A program made the translations under genes and the position numbers. Positions 21,870 through 32,695 of a DNA stretch of 64,000 bases are shown in pieces (within the stretch, counting starts at the first letter, position 1; every line of letters begins with the position of its first letter). Source of the stretch: Bactericera cockerelli (Eukaryota; Arthropoda; Insecta; Hemiptera; Triozidae); contig CM044959.1 of NCBI GenBank assembly GCA_024516035.1, positions 19,054,525 through 19,118,524 on the forward strand. Reading direction: 5' to 3'. The notes below the pieces were generated by a model. That model was not told where the DNA came from. It saw only the letters and a list, made by a program, of their open reading frames with translations, and searched no databases.

Positions 21870-24800
21870 TAATAGAATCAAGTGATTGTTTTATGCAGTA
21901 ATAAATTTCATATAAATACAAAAAAACCAGTAAGTTTAAATAAGAATGTCTATAGCAAGCCCGAGTTCAAATATTCAAATTTAATAATGTTGATTCCAAA
22001 ATATAAAAGGCATTGTTAATTTGTGACATTATACAATTATTCTACCAACTACCAACTTTCCAGTAATTGGCTTAATGTTGTCTGTTTTAACACTGGTAGA
22101 AATGTTTAAAGTGATTGATTATTGGTAGTTGTTCAAATGGATGATTACTGGATGAGAACCTTTTCAAGCATTTCAAATGAAAGATCCCCCCCCGAGCCGC
22201 CATCTAATTGAGAAAACTCACACTCAGGATCTTTCCCTAACAACAGAATCACGCACACTAAACAAAGAGATTCCCTGCTAATAAATCGACATTAACGTCG
22301 CCTGAGTGCTGTTTATGACGGAGAACGTCATTTGTAACAGAGGGTTCTTGGTTTGCATCCATGTTGTGTCAATTTTATTTGAAGTGGAAGTTGCTTCTTC
22401 GTAAATTTCACTGAAATATAAAATCAGAGCTCATTTATGTCAAACCAATTTTAAGTTTTTACTGATATTCTTGAGAGGATGCCGCGGCTAAAGGTTGCCT
22501 GAGTAAATAACGAATCATGCTACAGATATACAAAATATACAATTATACATAGTTCTCGAGTTGTTAGAGAAGTCCCCCATTCCTCAAATACTGACAATAT
22601 CATAAACGAGAGACTGGTATGCGATCACTGCCAGCAGGAATAGCTCATGTATGATCTCGTACATTTTCTGGTCATAAAAACGACATGTTTCCAAAAGAAC
22701 AAGTGCTTTAGAGACAAACCTAGAGAACTCACCGACAACAAGCACTTCCAGCAAGACTTGACTAATAAATATTGGAATTCAAAATACTACTTAGTAATAT
22801 CGTTCACTTATGCGGTATGATCTACTTTGTAGATAAAAACACAGATCCTAAATTTTTCGCCCGAAATACCTCATTCGGTCGCCGAGTTCACAAACATCTC
22901 ATCAAATCCTTTTCCTAAAAATTTCGTGTTCCAGGCCTGAGCTAAATCTGCAATCTCGTCCTCGTAAAAAATACTGCGAAAATATTTGGCAATAAAAATA
23001 TGACTGGCTATCATGATCCCCTATCTGAGAGAGAACATAATTATGACATGGTCGCTTCGTCAGATCTGTGTTTGGGAACAAATTTGAAACATTTGGTGTC
23101 AATTATAATTTTATTTTTTTTGCGTTTGATTTTTTTTATTGACTTGTGAACTGATTGATCCAATTTTTAAATCCATATTACCCATATGAGATGAGGTTTC
23201 TTCATGTTTTCAACATTTTGCAGACCGTTACTAACCAGATCATATTTTCGATCAGGATATATTAGTTAGTATTTCATTTACATATATTTATGTAATAGTA
23301 CACCTATTAGGTATAGTAGGGGCTAGGGCTAGGATCGATTTACATATACCATTATACCTATACAAAAGGATTACCTACCAGAATACAATGACAGATATTT
23401 ATAGTATTGTATAGTGGATTTTCTGCACATACATGCGGGTCAGATATTAATTCCCAAATATATATTCTTCATATAGTTTTTTATGTTCAAAAATAGGTCG
23501 GCATTTTCCGCCAGGCTCTACCCCCGTCCCCCATTCAGGTGCATGAATATTTTATCACTCACTGGTCAGACGTCAGATTGTATAGCATTCAGAATTGGCA
23601 GGTTCCTGTTTCTTCCAGCAATTGTCACTGGATGCTGGTTGCACCAACCCCGAGTCCAAGATTTGTTTGGCGTTTATCTGGTGTACACCCAGAACAAATT
23701 TTTGATAGTTAGGCAGCCATAGAACAATTATTATAGCATGTACTACTATTTTATTATGAATTGGGACCTACTTGTTAACTTTTTTTATTAATCTGATCTT
23801 GAATTTTGCATGAATAAAATCATGCATTGCAAACATAGGAATAAGGTACGTATACACTTATCTCTTGTAAATGTATGCAATTATCTATAATTCAATGGTG
23901 ACATTGTTACTATACTTTTGTCCTTCTGGCCAGAGCTACCTCCATGTTTATGTTCTTAGTTGGTTCTTTACATAAATGTATACGTATGTATGTGTATGTT
24001 CTCTATACATTACTCACCTACCGACCATTTCATGTACACCTTTGAATCAATTACTTGAATCCCAGCATATAAAATATCGGCATTTTATACTATATGTTCG
24101 AGAAACAATTACTGGGTGCTAAGTTTAAAAAGTCCAGCTAAGATAATTATGCTGAGATAAATTAATCTCCCTATTAGTACGTATAATATCCCCATTCATA
24201 TACGAAAGAATTTCCGAGCTTACTACGCGTTTACGCCTCGTAGCGTATATCTCGAGAACAGTTTTATTCATTAAATGTACATAGAGTAATTAATTGTGCA
24301 TGGCTATTCCATAAATTACACGGTGATATGGTGTTGCTTGTTCAGAAATGAGAACTTTATGAGAATGTACATGGCATGGTAATGAGATAAGATATCCACG
24401 TCTAAAAAGATGTATGAAATAATTTATTTATAAAAAATACTAAGGTAGGTATATATTATGAGGTACTTGGGTGCCCTATGGGAGAGATAGACCACAGACA
24501 AACTACCTGAGGAACAGTAAGTTATACCCGTGTCCAGATGTAGGCATACTTTATTACGCCCGGTGTAAGCTGCTGGTCTAACATTCAACCAGTGCCGACC
24601 TAGAGTACTCACTCGGCATACATAGATAGATAGCGCCTTGATAGTGGATATACGAGTATGTAGGATGTAAGTAGTTATAAATTATCATTTGTGCCTTGCA
24701 ACAGAAGCCTTAAGAGAAGACTTTATAGGGCACGGTTTGGAAAACTATAATTGCATACCTAACACTTTGTCTCTTCTCATTCATAAAAGAAAACCATATA

Positions 24801-24937
24801 CCAACTAACACGGAATGGACTACCTTTAACGGAGACCAGAGACACTAGAGTGTCCAACACATTTACTGTTGTTTTAATGGTCACAAAAAGAGTTCAGTTA
24901 ATGGACTCGAACGCCAACCCCTGGAGTACAGACCACA
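21870..24937. other. 3 kb of AT-rich DNA, no gene or clear repeat
   Basis: I read this stretch on both strands and found no conserved motif, tRNA-like box or inverted-repeat element. Slightly GC-richer patches at 22600-22760 and 23500-23660 carry short open frames without domains. Confidence 0.45.
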
Positions 24938-25111
24938 CCTTATTTTCTTTTTTAAAATCTACACTTGTGATATTGGCTACAGTTTAGTATAATGTGCTTA
25001 CAGTAAAGTATACATACGCACATATACAGACCACACCTTATTCACTTTTTAAAGGCTACACTTGTGATATTGGCTACAGTTTACTATAATATGCTCACAG
25101 TTAAAGTATAC
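24938..25111. repeat. Tandem duplication, about 80 bp x 2
   Basis: CAGACCACACCTTATT, then CTACACTTGTGATATTGGC and TACAGTTTA..ATAAT, occurs twice in a row with a few differences. The second copy starts near 25025. It is a local duplication and does not code. Confidence 0.85.
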
Positions 25112-25443
25112 ATACATGATATAACTGCAGTTAAGTCTGTATTATACGAGGTTGATATTGGTGATAAGATGTGAGTTATGAACAGTAATTGCTGCACGCT
25201 GCGCATGACTATACTTACCCACTATAGGTAAGTAGTTTTAAATTCTGACACGTAGATCAAGGATTTTGTCTGTGCTGATTAGCGATCTAATGTCATAAAT
25301 TTTTACATGTACAAGTACACATTAGAAGTATGACCAAGAAGGAGTAGAAATACTATCAATTAAATTTAAAGTATTTTAAAATGTAAGGCGTTGACAGGTT
25401 ATTGATGAACTGTTGTCTAGCTAGAGTAGTACCTTTTATCTGA

Positions 25444-26163
25444 TCTATATCTATAAAAGAAAGCTGTCTGTATGTGTGTATGTATGTATGTTCTTTATAC
25501 AAATCCACACCGTTTGACCGAGAAACCTGAAATTTTGCACATAGGTCCTTTTGGATCAGGAAATTCTTCTAGGCTAGATTATATCTCCCTGAGGTTAAGC
25601 TACAATGAGTAAGGATAAAAATGGATGGGTGACGCAAAAAAATTCACGTTTTTTGACATAAATGACATTTTTTCTCGAAATTTGTCGCGACGACCTATCA
25701 ACTCAAAGCGAAAAAGTTTTAGGCAAGAGTTTGAGCTTTCAATTGACAAATCGATCGCGAATTTCTGAGGAGCCGTTCTTGAGCTACGCCGGGTAAAGTA
25801 AAAAAATGGATGGGTAACATGTAAAATATTCACGTTTTTTCACCTAAATGACATTTTTTCTCGAAATTTGAAGTGACGACCTATCAACTCAGAGCGAGAA
25901 AGTTTTAGGCAAGGGTTTAGGCTTTCATTTGACATATTGATCGCGAAATTCTGATGAGCCATTCTTGAGCTACGCCGGGGAAGACCAGAAAATAGATGGG
26001 CGACAAAAAATATTCAGGTTTTTTTTCAAACCTAAATGACATTTTGTGTGTGTGTGTGGTGTGTGTGTGGTGTGTGGTGTGTGTGCGTGGTGTGCGTGGT
26101 GTGTGTGTGTGTGTGTGGTGTGAGTTTGTGTGTGTGGTGTGTGTGTGTGTGTGGTGTGTGTGT

Positions 26164-26201
<38 letters not shown>

Positions 26202-26335
26202 TGTGTGGTGTGTGTGTGTGTGTGTGTGTGGTGTGTTTGTGTTTGTGTGTGGTGTGTGGGTGTTTGTGGATGTGGGTGTGTGTGTGCGTTGTGTGTGTTT
26301 GATGGGCTGGCGAAGCGGCGGGTGTAACCCGCTAG
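25444..26335 (+). mobile_element. Non-autonomous Helitron, forward copy
   Basis: The element starts with TC (TCTATATCTATAAAAGAAAG) after a host A. It ends GCGGGTGTAACCCGCTAG before a host T, that is, a GC-rich hairpin (GCGGG/CCCGC) closing on CTAG. This is the diagnostic Helitron structure: no inverted repeats, and insertion between A and T. Inside, a unit of about 186 bp beginning near 25620, 25806 and 25993 (GATGGGTGACG-like start) is repeated, followed by a GTGTGTGG microsatellite at 26043-26300. There is no Rep/helicase ORF; the Val/Cys frames are microsatellite translations. Confidence 0.88.
26043..26300. repeat. GT-rich microsatellite inside the forward Helitron
   Basis: Nearly pure TG repeats are broken by GTGG units. 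The three overlapping open frames here are translations of the repeat. Confidence 0.97.
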
Positions 26336-27331
26336 TTGTATATATTATTCAGTTACGTTCGCATACGTAAACCTATGTGATCTAGGAATCTGTTGTTCAC
26401 AATCACATCAGTATCTAATGTACTTGAATCAATTTATTATTAATTTTCTATACCTATTATAATTCTTAATATTCTATACGTATCATAAACTAGAAATCCT
26501 AAAATGCTTCTCAGACTGTAAAAGTGCTATAGAAGCGATAGCATCATTCAATAACAATTATCTATCTGTGCTTATTCGTCAGATTAGAGATAAAATTAGA
26601 ACAAATTCTTATTTGTGACAATACCGGAATTAGCAAACAGGTATGTTATGTCTGAAATATTTCACAAGTATTATTAAGTAAGTATTTTCAATATTATCTT
26701 CACTAATATTATATTTATCACATGAAGATTATGATTCTTTTTCTGTCACTAATTTTCGGTGTTTCGTATTGCTAAGATAAATCCTTTAAAACCAAACTAT
26801 TCAGAAGATTTGAAAGGTAAACGTGTATGTTTACGAGTATTTATTCAATAATAGGTTAAGTACCTATTTTTACAGTAAGCCAACGACAGATTTATCTGAA
26901 CAAGCACACGGTTAGGTACAGCTCAGATTATCACAGGATCTACCACAAACGTCTGAAGGTACACAGATCCAGTCCAACACTCAGGTGCCCTAGAACTACC
27001 TTCAGGTGGTCTCATAGACTGATAGAACCCAAGTGTTGACTGATATTATCTCCCATTGATACCTCTCATACACCCGTATATTAAATTATACGTTATCACC
27101 ATCAGAGGTGTCTTAAGGTTCTTGGTTATCGATGTTGGTCGCTACATGAATATGCATGGCTCTCGGCACCCTGTCTTGGCTTGACGGACAGCAGATAATA
27201 TCTTAGTTATGGAATTGGTGATAGCTGTGATAAGCTTAGGCACCATGCCAGAATCAGAGTCATGTACACCCGACGCTTAGGCTGCCTCTGATAGTGATAA
27301 TCAGAGTCCTTATTTATGTACTTTATTAATA
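26336..27331. other. AT-rich DNA between Helitron and pogo-like element
   Basis: No gene or known repeat is visible. The stretch near 27160-27300 is a little richer in G+C but has no long frame. Confidence 0.45.
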
Positions 27332-28421
27332 CAGTCGAACCTGGATAAACAGGAATTGAAGGGACCGCCAATCTATTCCTCTTTATAGAGGTTTCCTCTT
27401 TAAAAAGGTTTCCTCTTTAGGGAGGTTCCAAATTTCGTTTTCCTGCTTCTAGAGGTTCATTAAAATACAGGTCGAGAGGAATATTGTCCTACGGTTAGTG
27501 GTTTACATGGTTGATAAATTTACTGACCATAATGTAAGGTTTCATGGGGTTGTTTATTTTTTAAGTACTTCTGCGAAGAATGTTTACCTAGGTAAACAAA
27601 AAAATGTTAGCATAAATGTATACATGAGATTAGTGAGGGACAAAGAAACTGTCGAGTGTAGTTTGTTTCCAGGTTGATTTAGTGCATGAGATTGCTTTTG
27701 CTTTTGCTTTAAGCAAAGGACCATCAATTGGTACATTCTTGTCTAGGGTTTGCTTGACAAATTCAACAAGACTTCTATCAATGGCTGGATGTTCAGACTG
27801 CCGCTTTCTCTTCACCTCACCATGTCCTTCAGCATTCTTGAGTTTTATCGTGTCCCTTGCTTTTATGAGATTGTAGAGGGATGTTGACGACATGCCATAG
27901 AACTCAATCAGTTGCTTTGGTGTTGCCCCGTCTTCATATTTGGCGATGATCTCCAGCTTTTCTTTCATGCTTCGAGTTTTATGTGGAACTTTTTTACCAG
28001 ACATGATTGAAAACTATAGTCTCTCAAGTAACAAATAAGAACTGAAGGTAGGTACTGAAACTGAAACTGACTGATACAAAAAGGAGTGAGAATTAATTTC
28101 ATAAGCGACACATTGTGTGCAAGATTAAACAAGTCACAACAAAGTCCTGTAAAGAAGTTTGGCGAAATGGTTTTCCTGTTTATAGAGGCTCGCTCGATCC
28201 AAATTCCTCTCTACAGAGGTTCAGATGAAACAGTTTTCCTCTTTATAGAGGCTCCCAACCGCGGGGCGACGAGTTTCCGAAAAAACATACTATTCCTCTT
28301 TATAGAGGCTCGAATTTCCTGTTTAACCAGGTTTTTGGTCAAAAAATGAAGGGGCCACGATTTCCTTCCTTTTTATAGGGGTTTCCTCTTTATCCAAGTT
28401 CTCTTTATCCAGGTTCGACTG
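27332..28421 (-). mobile_element. pogo/Tigger-like element with deleted transposase
   Basis: The terminal inverted repeat CAGTCGAACCTGGATAAA is present at 27332 and, inverted, ends at 28421. TA flanks both ends (27330-27331, 28422-28423), as for pogo elements. Subterminal regions on both sides carry several copies of the near-palindrome CCTCTTTATAGAGG (for example 27378-27391, and variants near 28174, 28204, 28233 and 28289), which are candidate transposase binding sites. The only ORF is the deleted transposase at 27630-28004. At 1.09 kb it is about half the usual full length. Confidence 0.9.
27630..28004 (-). CDS. Internally deleted pogo-like transposase: DNA-binding end plus PIP box
   Basis: This is a 124-residue intact frame, compared with roughly 450-550 for pogo/Tigger transposases. 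Residues 12-52 (KEKLEIIAKYEDGATPKQLI onward) fit the Psq-type helix-turn-helix at the N-terminus of pogo and CENP-B proteins. Residues about 72-105 (EHPAIDRSLVEFVKQTLDKN, then GPLLKAKAKAI) fit the first half of the Tc5/CENP-B second DNA-binding domain. The frame then jumps to a C-terminal tail ending KQTTLDSFF: Gln114, Leu117, Phe120 and Phe121 satisfy the PCNA-interacting motif QxxLxxFF, reported for the pogo transposase. The whole DDE catalytic domain is missing, with no stop or frameshift at the junction. It cannot catalyse transposition. It might bind the element ends and PCNA, but whether it is expressed is unknown. The start is the first Met, upstream of MSGKKVPHKT. Confidence 0.8.
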   Translation of the reverse strand: MSGKKVPHKTRSMKEKLEIIAKYEDGATPKQLIEFYGMSSTSLYNLIKARDTIKLKNAEGHGEVKRKRQSEHPAIDRSLVEFVKQTLDKNVPIDGPLLKAKAKAISCTKSTWKQTTLDSFFVPH

Positions 28422-28511
28422 TATTATAAATTATAATACATACATAGATACATTAGACGTTACATAGTAAAAATTATAATATAAATAATATAATGCTACT
28501 ATATTATCTAA

Positions 28512-28835
28512 CTAGCGGGTTACACCCGCCGCTTCGCCAGCCCATCAAACACACACAACGCACACACACACAAACACACCCACCCACCCACACACACACA
28601 TCCACACACACCCACACCCACACACACGCACACACACACACCACACACCACGCACACACACACCACACACACCACAGACCACACACACCACACACACACA
28701 CCACCACACCACACACACACACACACACACACACACACCACCCACCACACACCACACCACACACACACACACCACCCACACACACCACACACACACACCA
28801 CACACACACACACCACACACACCACACACACAACA

Positions 28836-28886
<51 letters not shown>

Positions 28887-29552
28887 ACACCCACCACACG
28901 CACACCACACCACACCACACCACACACACAACAACACAACACAATGTCATTTAGGTTTGAAAAAAAAACCTGAATATTTTTTGTCGCCCATCTATTTGCT
29001 GGTCTTCCCCGGCGTAGCTCAAGAATGGCTCATCAGAATTTCGCGATCAATATGTCAAATGAAAGCCTAAACCCTTGCCTAAAACTTTCTCGCTCTGAAT
29101 TGATAGGTCGTCACTTCAAATTTCGAGAAAAAATGTCATTTAGGTGAAAAAACGTGAATATTTTACATGTTACCCATCCATTTTTTTATCTTACCCGGCG
29201 TAGCTCAAGAACGGCTCATCAGAAATTCGCGATCGATATGTCAATTGAAAGCTCAAACCCTTGCCTAAAACTTTCTCGCTTTGAGTTGATAGGTCGTCGC
29301 GACAAATTTCGAGAAAAAATGTCATTTATGTCAAAAAATGTGATTTTTTTTTGCGTCACCCATCCATTTTCATCCCTACTCATTGTAGCTTAACCTCAGG
29401 GAGATATAATCTAGCCTAGAAGAATTTCCTGATCCAAGCGGACCTATGTGCAAAATTTCAGGTTTCTCGGTCAAACGGTGTGGATTTGTATAAAGAACAT
29501 ACATACACACATACACACATACATACAGACAGCTTTCTTTTATAGATATAGA
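28512..29552 (-). mobile_element. Non-autonomous Helitron, inverted copy
   Basis: Reading leftward from 29552, the same TC start (TCTATATCTATAAAAGAAAG) after A, the three 186-bp-type units, a longer GT/CA microsatellite (28545-28943) and the terminal hairpin closing on CTAG at 28512 before T are all present. It is the same family as 25444-26335 in opposite orientation, about 150 bp longer because of the microsatellite. Each copy has its own A/T host junction, so they look like separate insertions and not arms of one element. Confidence 0.88.
28545..28943. repeat. CA-rich microsatellite inside the inverted Helitron
   Basis: About 400 bp of CA repeats with CCA interruptions. The His/Thr and Cys/Val open frames on both strands are translations of the repeat. 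Confidence 0.97.
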
Positions 29553-30576
29553 TAATTAGTAAGTCTTTTTTTATGGCTTTCTTCAAAGTGGCAGGGTTCT
29601 CACATGTGAGCTCTTCCACTTAACCACTTTCTACGCCCCCAGCTATGATGAGTAAAGTATGAGTACTTATCAGAATATTTTTAGTTAGGTATCTACTTAC
29701 CTATTTGTGTGATGAACCAACCACACGATGGAAAATCTCATGAAATAAAAAGCCATGATAAATGTAGGCAATAGGACATTTGTTTGTTTTTGAAATCAAC
29801 GTCTTTCAAGACTTGCACATAATTATTGACGCATGAATGATGGTTAGTAATGATTAAGGTGTTAAAATTATGTTCAAGTAAGGTAAGATACTGGAACTGT
29901 TAACCCAGTTTTTTAATTATTTTAATTGTTCAATGTGTTAATCAAAAAACATTTAAAAATAACATGTATTTTATAATCACTACACTAAAACAAAATATTA
30001 TAGATTAATATTTAAAGCTACATATTATCTACTTATGTGTAAGTGCTAACTTGCTTAAGTAGTGTGATTTAGTCATTCAGTGACAAATTTCCTTACATAC
30101 AACAATAAAATTTAGTTTGAGACCTAATTCTCTGATTAACTCTTATGTCACCATCTCAAGTTAGTATAATAATGTCATGTCATAACAATGAAACCGATGA
30201 TCAAATCCAGCCAAAAAATTAATTGTTCCAGTGATGTATTTAGATCGAAGTCACAGCTAAACTGATGCTTGTTGGGTTGATGTTGATTATAGTAATTATT
30301 CTTAATCAAACCAATGGTCTAAGAAAACCTTGGTGTAATAAGGTTTTCTTTTTTCCCCATAAGACAACTGATGTAGTTGGCCAGGAAGTCCATACATAAT
30401 ACAATAGTAATATATTTCGCATTTTATCAATATTGTTACATTTTCAAATATTTTTTTCTCGACATGATCAGGCTTCGAACTCTCATTGTCTGATTTGAAG
30501 TTTCATACGGTGACTACTTACCAAAAAATGATTTTGGTTGTAGTAGGTTGCAGAACTCTACCATCTATCATCTCTC
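29553..30576. other. AT-rich DNA, no gene seen
   Basis: There are no motifs or clear repeats. A TTCGAACTCTCATTG phrase near 30474 resembles a worn B box but has no partner A box that I can find. Confidence 0.45.
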
Positions 30577-30645
30577 AAGGATCCCTGCGCTACGTGGATT
30601 ACCTACCAGACTAGCGCGTTAACCACTTGACTACCAGTGCACGGT
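30577..30645 (-). mobile_element. SINE family B head fragment
   Basis: On the minus strand CACTGGTAGTCAAGTGGTTA and CGCGCTAGTCTGGTAGGTAA, then TCCACGTAGCGCAGGGATCC match the head of family B. The B box and body are absent, so it is truncated. Confidence 0.75.
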
Positions 30646-32570
30646 AGCATATCCGTGGCAGCTCAGAATCAAGGGAATGAATGAAACCATCAGTAAGCAG
30701 TATTTCTATCTCTAATTGAGTCGTCAGGAATTTTCTTGATAGCATCTTCTCTAGACCTCGCCTCGTGGTCACTTGTCTCTGTTGACAGAGCTTGCTTAGT
30801 GTGTGTGGTACCATCTTGATAAGACCCATCAGCTCTTCCAGCCAACCCAGTGCTGGTGCTGCTGAGGCCAAGACGCGTTTATCTCCTCATCCAGCCATAC
30901 ACAGGAAGTGGCCTGGCGTCCAGTTCTTACAGGGTGGTAGCGAGGCTGGTGAGTTATGGGCTCAAGGAGTATACTGGGTGGTGCTATAACGTTCTGGAGA
31001 ACGATGACGATATCACGGCCATGCCTTATTCTTGATAATACATGCCTTAATAGGAACGAATGTGTAACGGATATGCTGATGCAGCACGAGTTCCAGACCA
31101 AGGCATGGTCATGATCGATTTTTCCTGACTTTCCCTATTATTGTTTCAGAGGCTAGAAGCCAGAAGTATCCAAATGTAGTTTCAAACTTATGATGTTACT
31201 CTTTACATTCCATGGTGACATTTGTAAATAATATGTAGGTATTGCATATTTTTTAGTTGATTCTGTTTATATATTTGAAATTTTGTTCTACTGATAAATG
31301 AGTGAATTTTTATTTTAAATTTCTATGTACATTGTACATATTAGAAGGAAGGAATGTATTTAATTTTATTTTACTTTTTTTCATTAAAATCCCTTGAAGT
31401 ACAATATCTGTTGTACTTTTTAGAGGGTGTATTTTGATCTTTTGCTAACTTTGGTAATAATAATTATTATGAAGTGGAAACCTTACTATTTCTGCCCATA
31501 GGACTAAAAAAGCTCATTTATAATCACTTCAGCATTGTGAACACTCTGTATAACTGATGTCTAGCTGAAGATATTATTTACACATTCAGTAGAAACTAGT
31601 TTCATATTAGAACCGAACGGAATGGCTCAACCTAGCACCTTGAAGTCCCTAATGATCATTACCATACTCACGCCAGCACTTCTGTATTGCTTCTTCCTTC
31701 TATTTGCTGTCTAAGTATTCTAATTATGGCGTCAAGTTTGGTGGGAAATTCGGATTTATTCATATTTAACGGTATTAAGAATTTGGAAGGTAAATTATTA
31801 TGATTCTCATGTGGGTATAGGTAATGTATAATGTATACTAATATTTGGTGGATGAGGGTTTGGCAGATTGGTGATAAACCTGTTAAAAATTCATTATATT
31901 GATGTAAAATTGACTATTAGAAAGGATTTATTTTGAATATAAATAATTCTACAATGGCAATTGGCCTATTTTTTTAGAGATTTATTTGTACGAGTATATA
32001 ATGTATTATTGAATTATTTGGAGGTACATCAGTTTTGTTTTATCATTACAGTTTTGTCTTTCTTATGACAATCAACAGAAATGAGCTTAACTGAAATATT
32101 CATTGTTCAAGTTAACTTTGTAGCAGAATCTCAAGTAATTCATAACACAACGATTTGTTAGATAGAGAATAAGAACCAAACATATTCTCGGGTGATGCTA
32201 ACACAGACAACTTATAGCAAACTGAGAACCCAACTCGAACAGATTAAAAGTTTCCTCCAGAAACAGTTCTTATACATGTAGTACATACTGCAGTATACAT
32301 GATGTGTAAAATAATACATGTTTAATAAAAACACAGAATACGTTTATAAAACTTTATCTGTACGAACAAGAGTTGTGCAAAGTCTTTGCTTCTTTAAATC
32401 CTTTTCTGGCTTCCAAGCTTTTAAAGTTACCAAAAACGAACGTGTGTATCTTTCCAAAATAATAAACAGCTCCCAGAAGGATTGGGGTGGTAGTTTTAAC
32501 ATCAGAATTCGGGGTTGATTCTTTTGGTGTTTCTAGACCCGTGATTCTACTTTCGTCCATGTTGTCATGC
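30646..32570. other. Non-coding DNA with a GC-richer patch at 30650-31100
   Basis: Open frames on both strands at 30611-31101 overlap each other. The minus-strand one runs out of a SINE head, and none carries a motif I recognise. A decayed exon or retrogene piece is possible but unsupported. The remainder is AT-rich without features. Confidence 0.4.
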
Positions 32571-32580
32571 TATGCCACTT

Positions 32581-32686
32581 AAAAAGTTAAAAGTTAAAGT
32601 TATCATATTTGTGTTAATCACTTTCGTGATATCACAACTACTCAAACTCGCTTTACAAATTCTACGCTGAAACCGGGACTTGAACC
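32581..32686 (-). mobile_element. 5'-truncated SINE, family A
   Basis: Only the body and part of the B box (TTCAAGTCCCGGTTTCAGCG on the minus strand) remain. Nine bases, ATGCCACTT, flank it on both sides (32572-32580, 32687-32695): a clean target-site duplication showing that truncation happened during insertion by reverse transcription, not by later decay. Confidence 0.9.
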
Positions 32687-32695
32687 ATGCCACTT

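Noticed and set aside
26036..26370. Cys/Val-rich protein genes
   Set aside because: These are translations of a GT microsatellite inside a Helitron, open in several frames at once.
28493..28954. His/Thr-rich and Cys/Val-rich protein genes on both strands
   Set aside because: CA/GT microsatellite translations; all frames are open for the same reason.
30611..31101. Host gene on the minus strand
   Set aside because: Two overlapping frames, one running out of a SINE head, with no recognised domain and no convincing splice pair.
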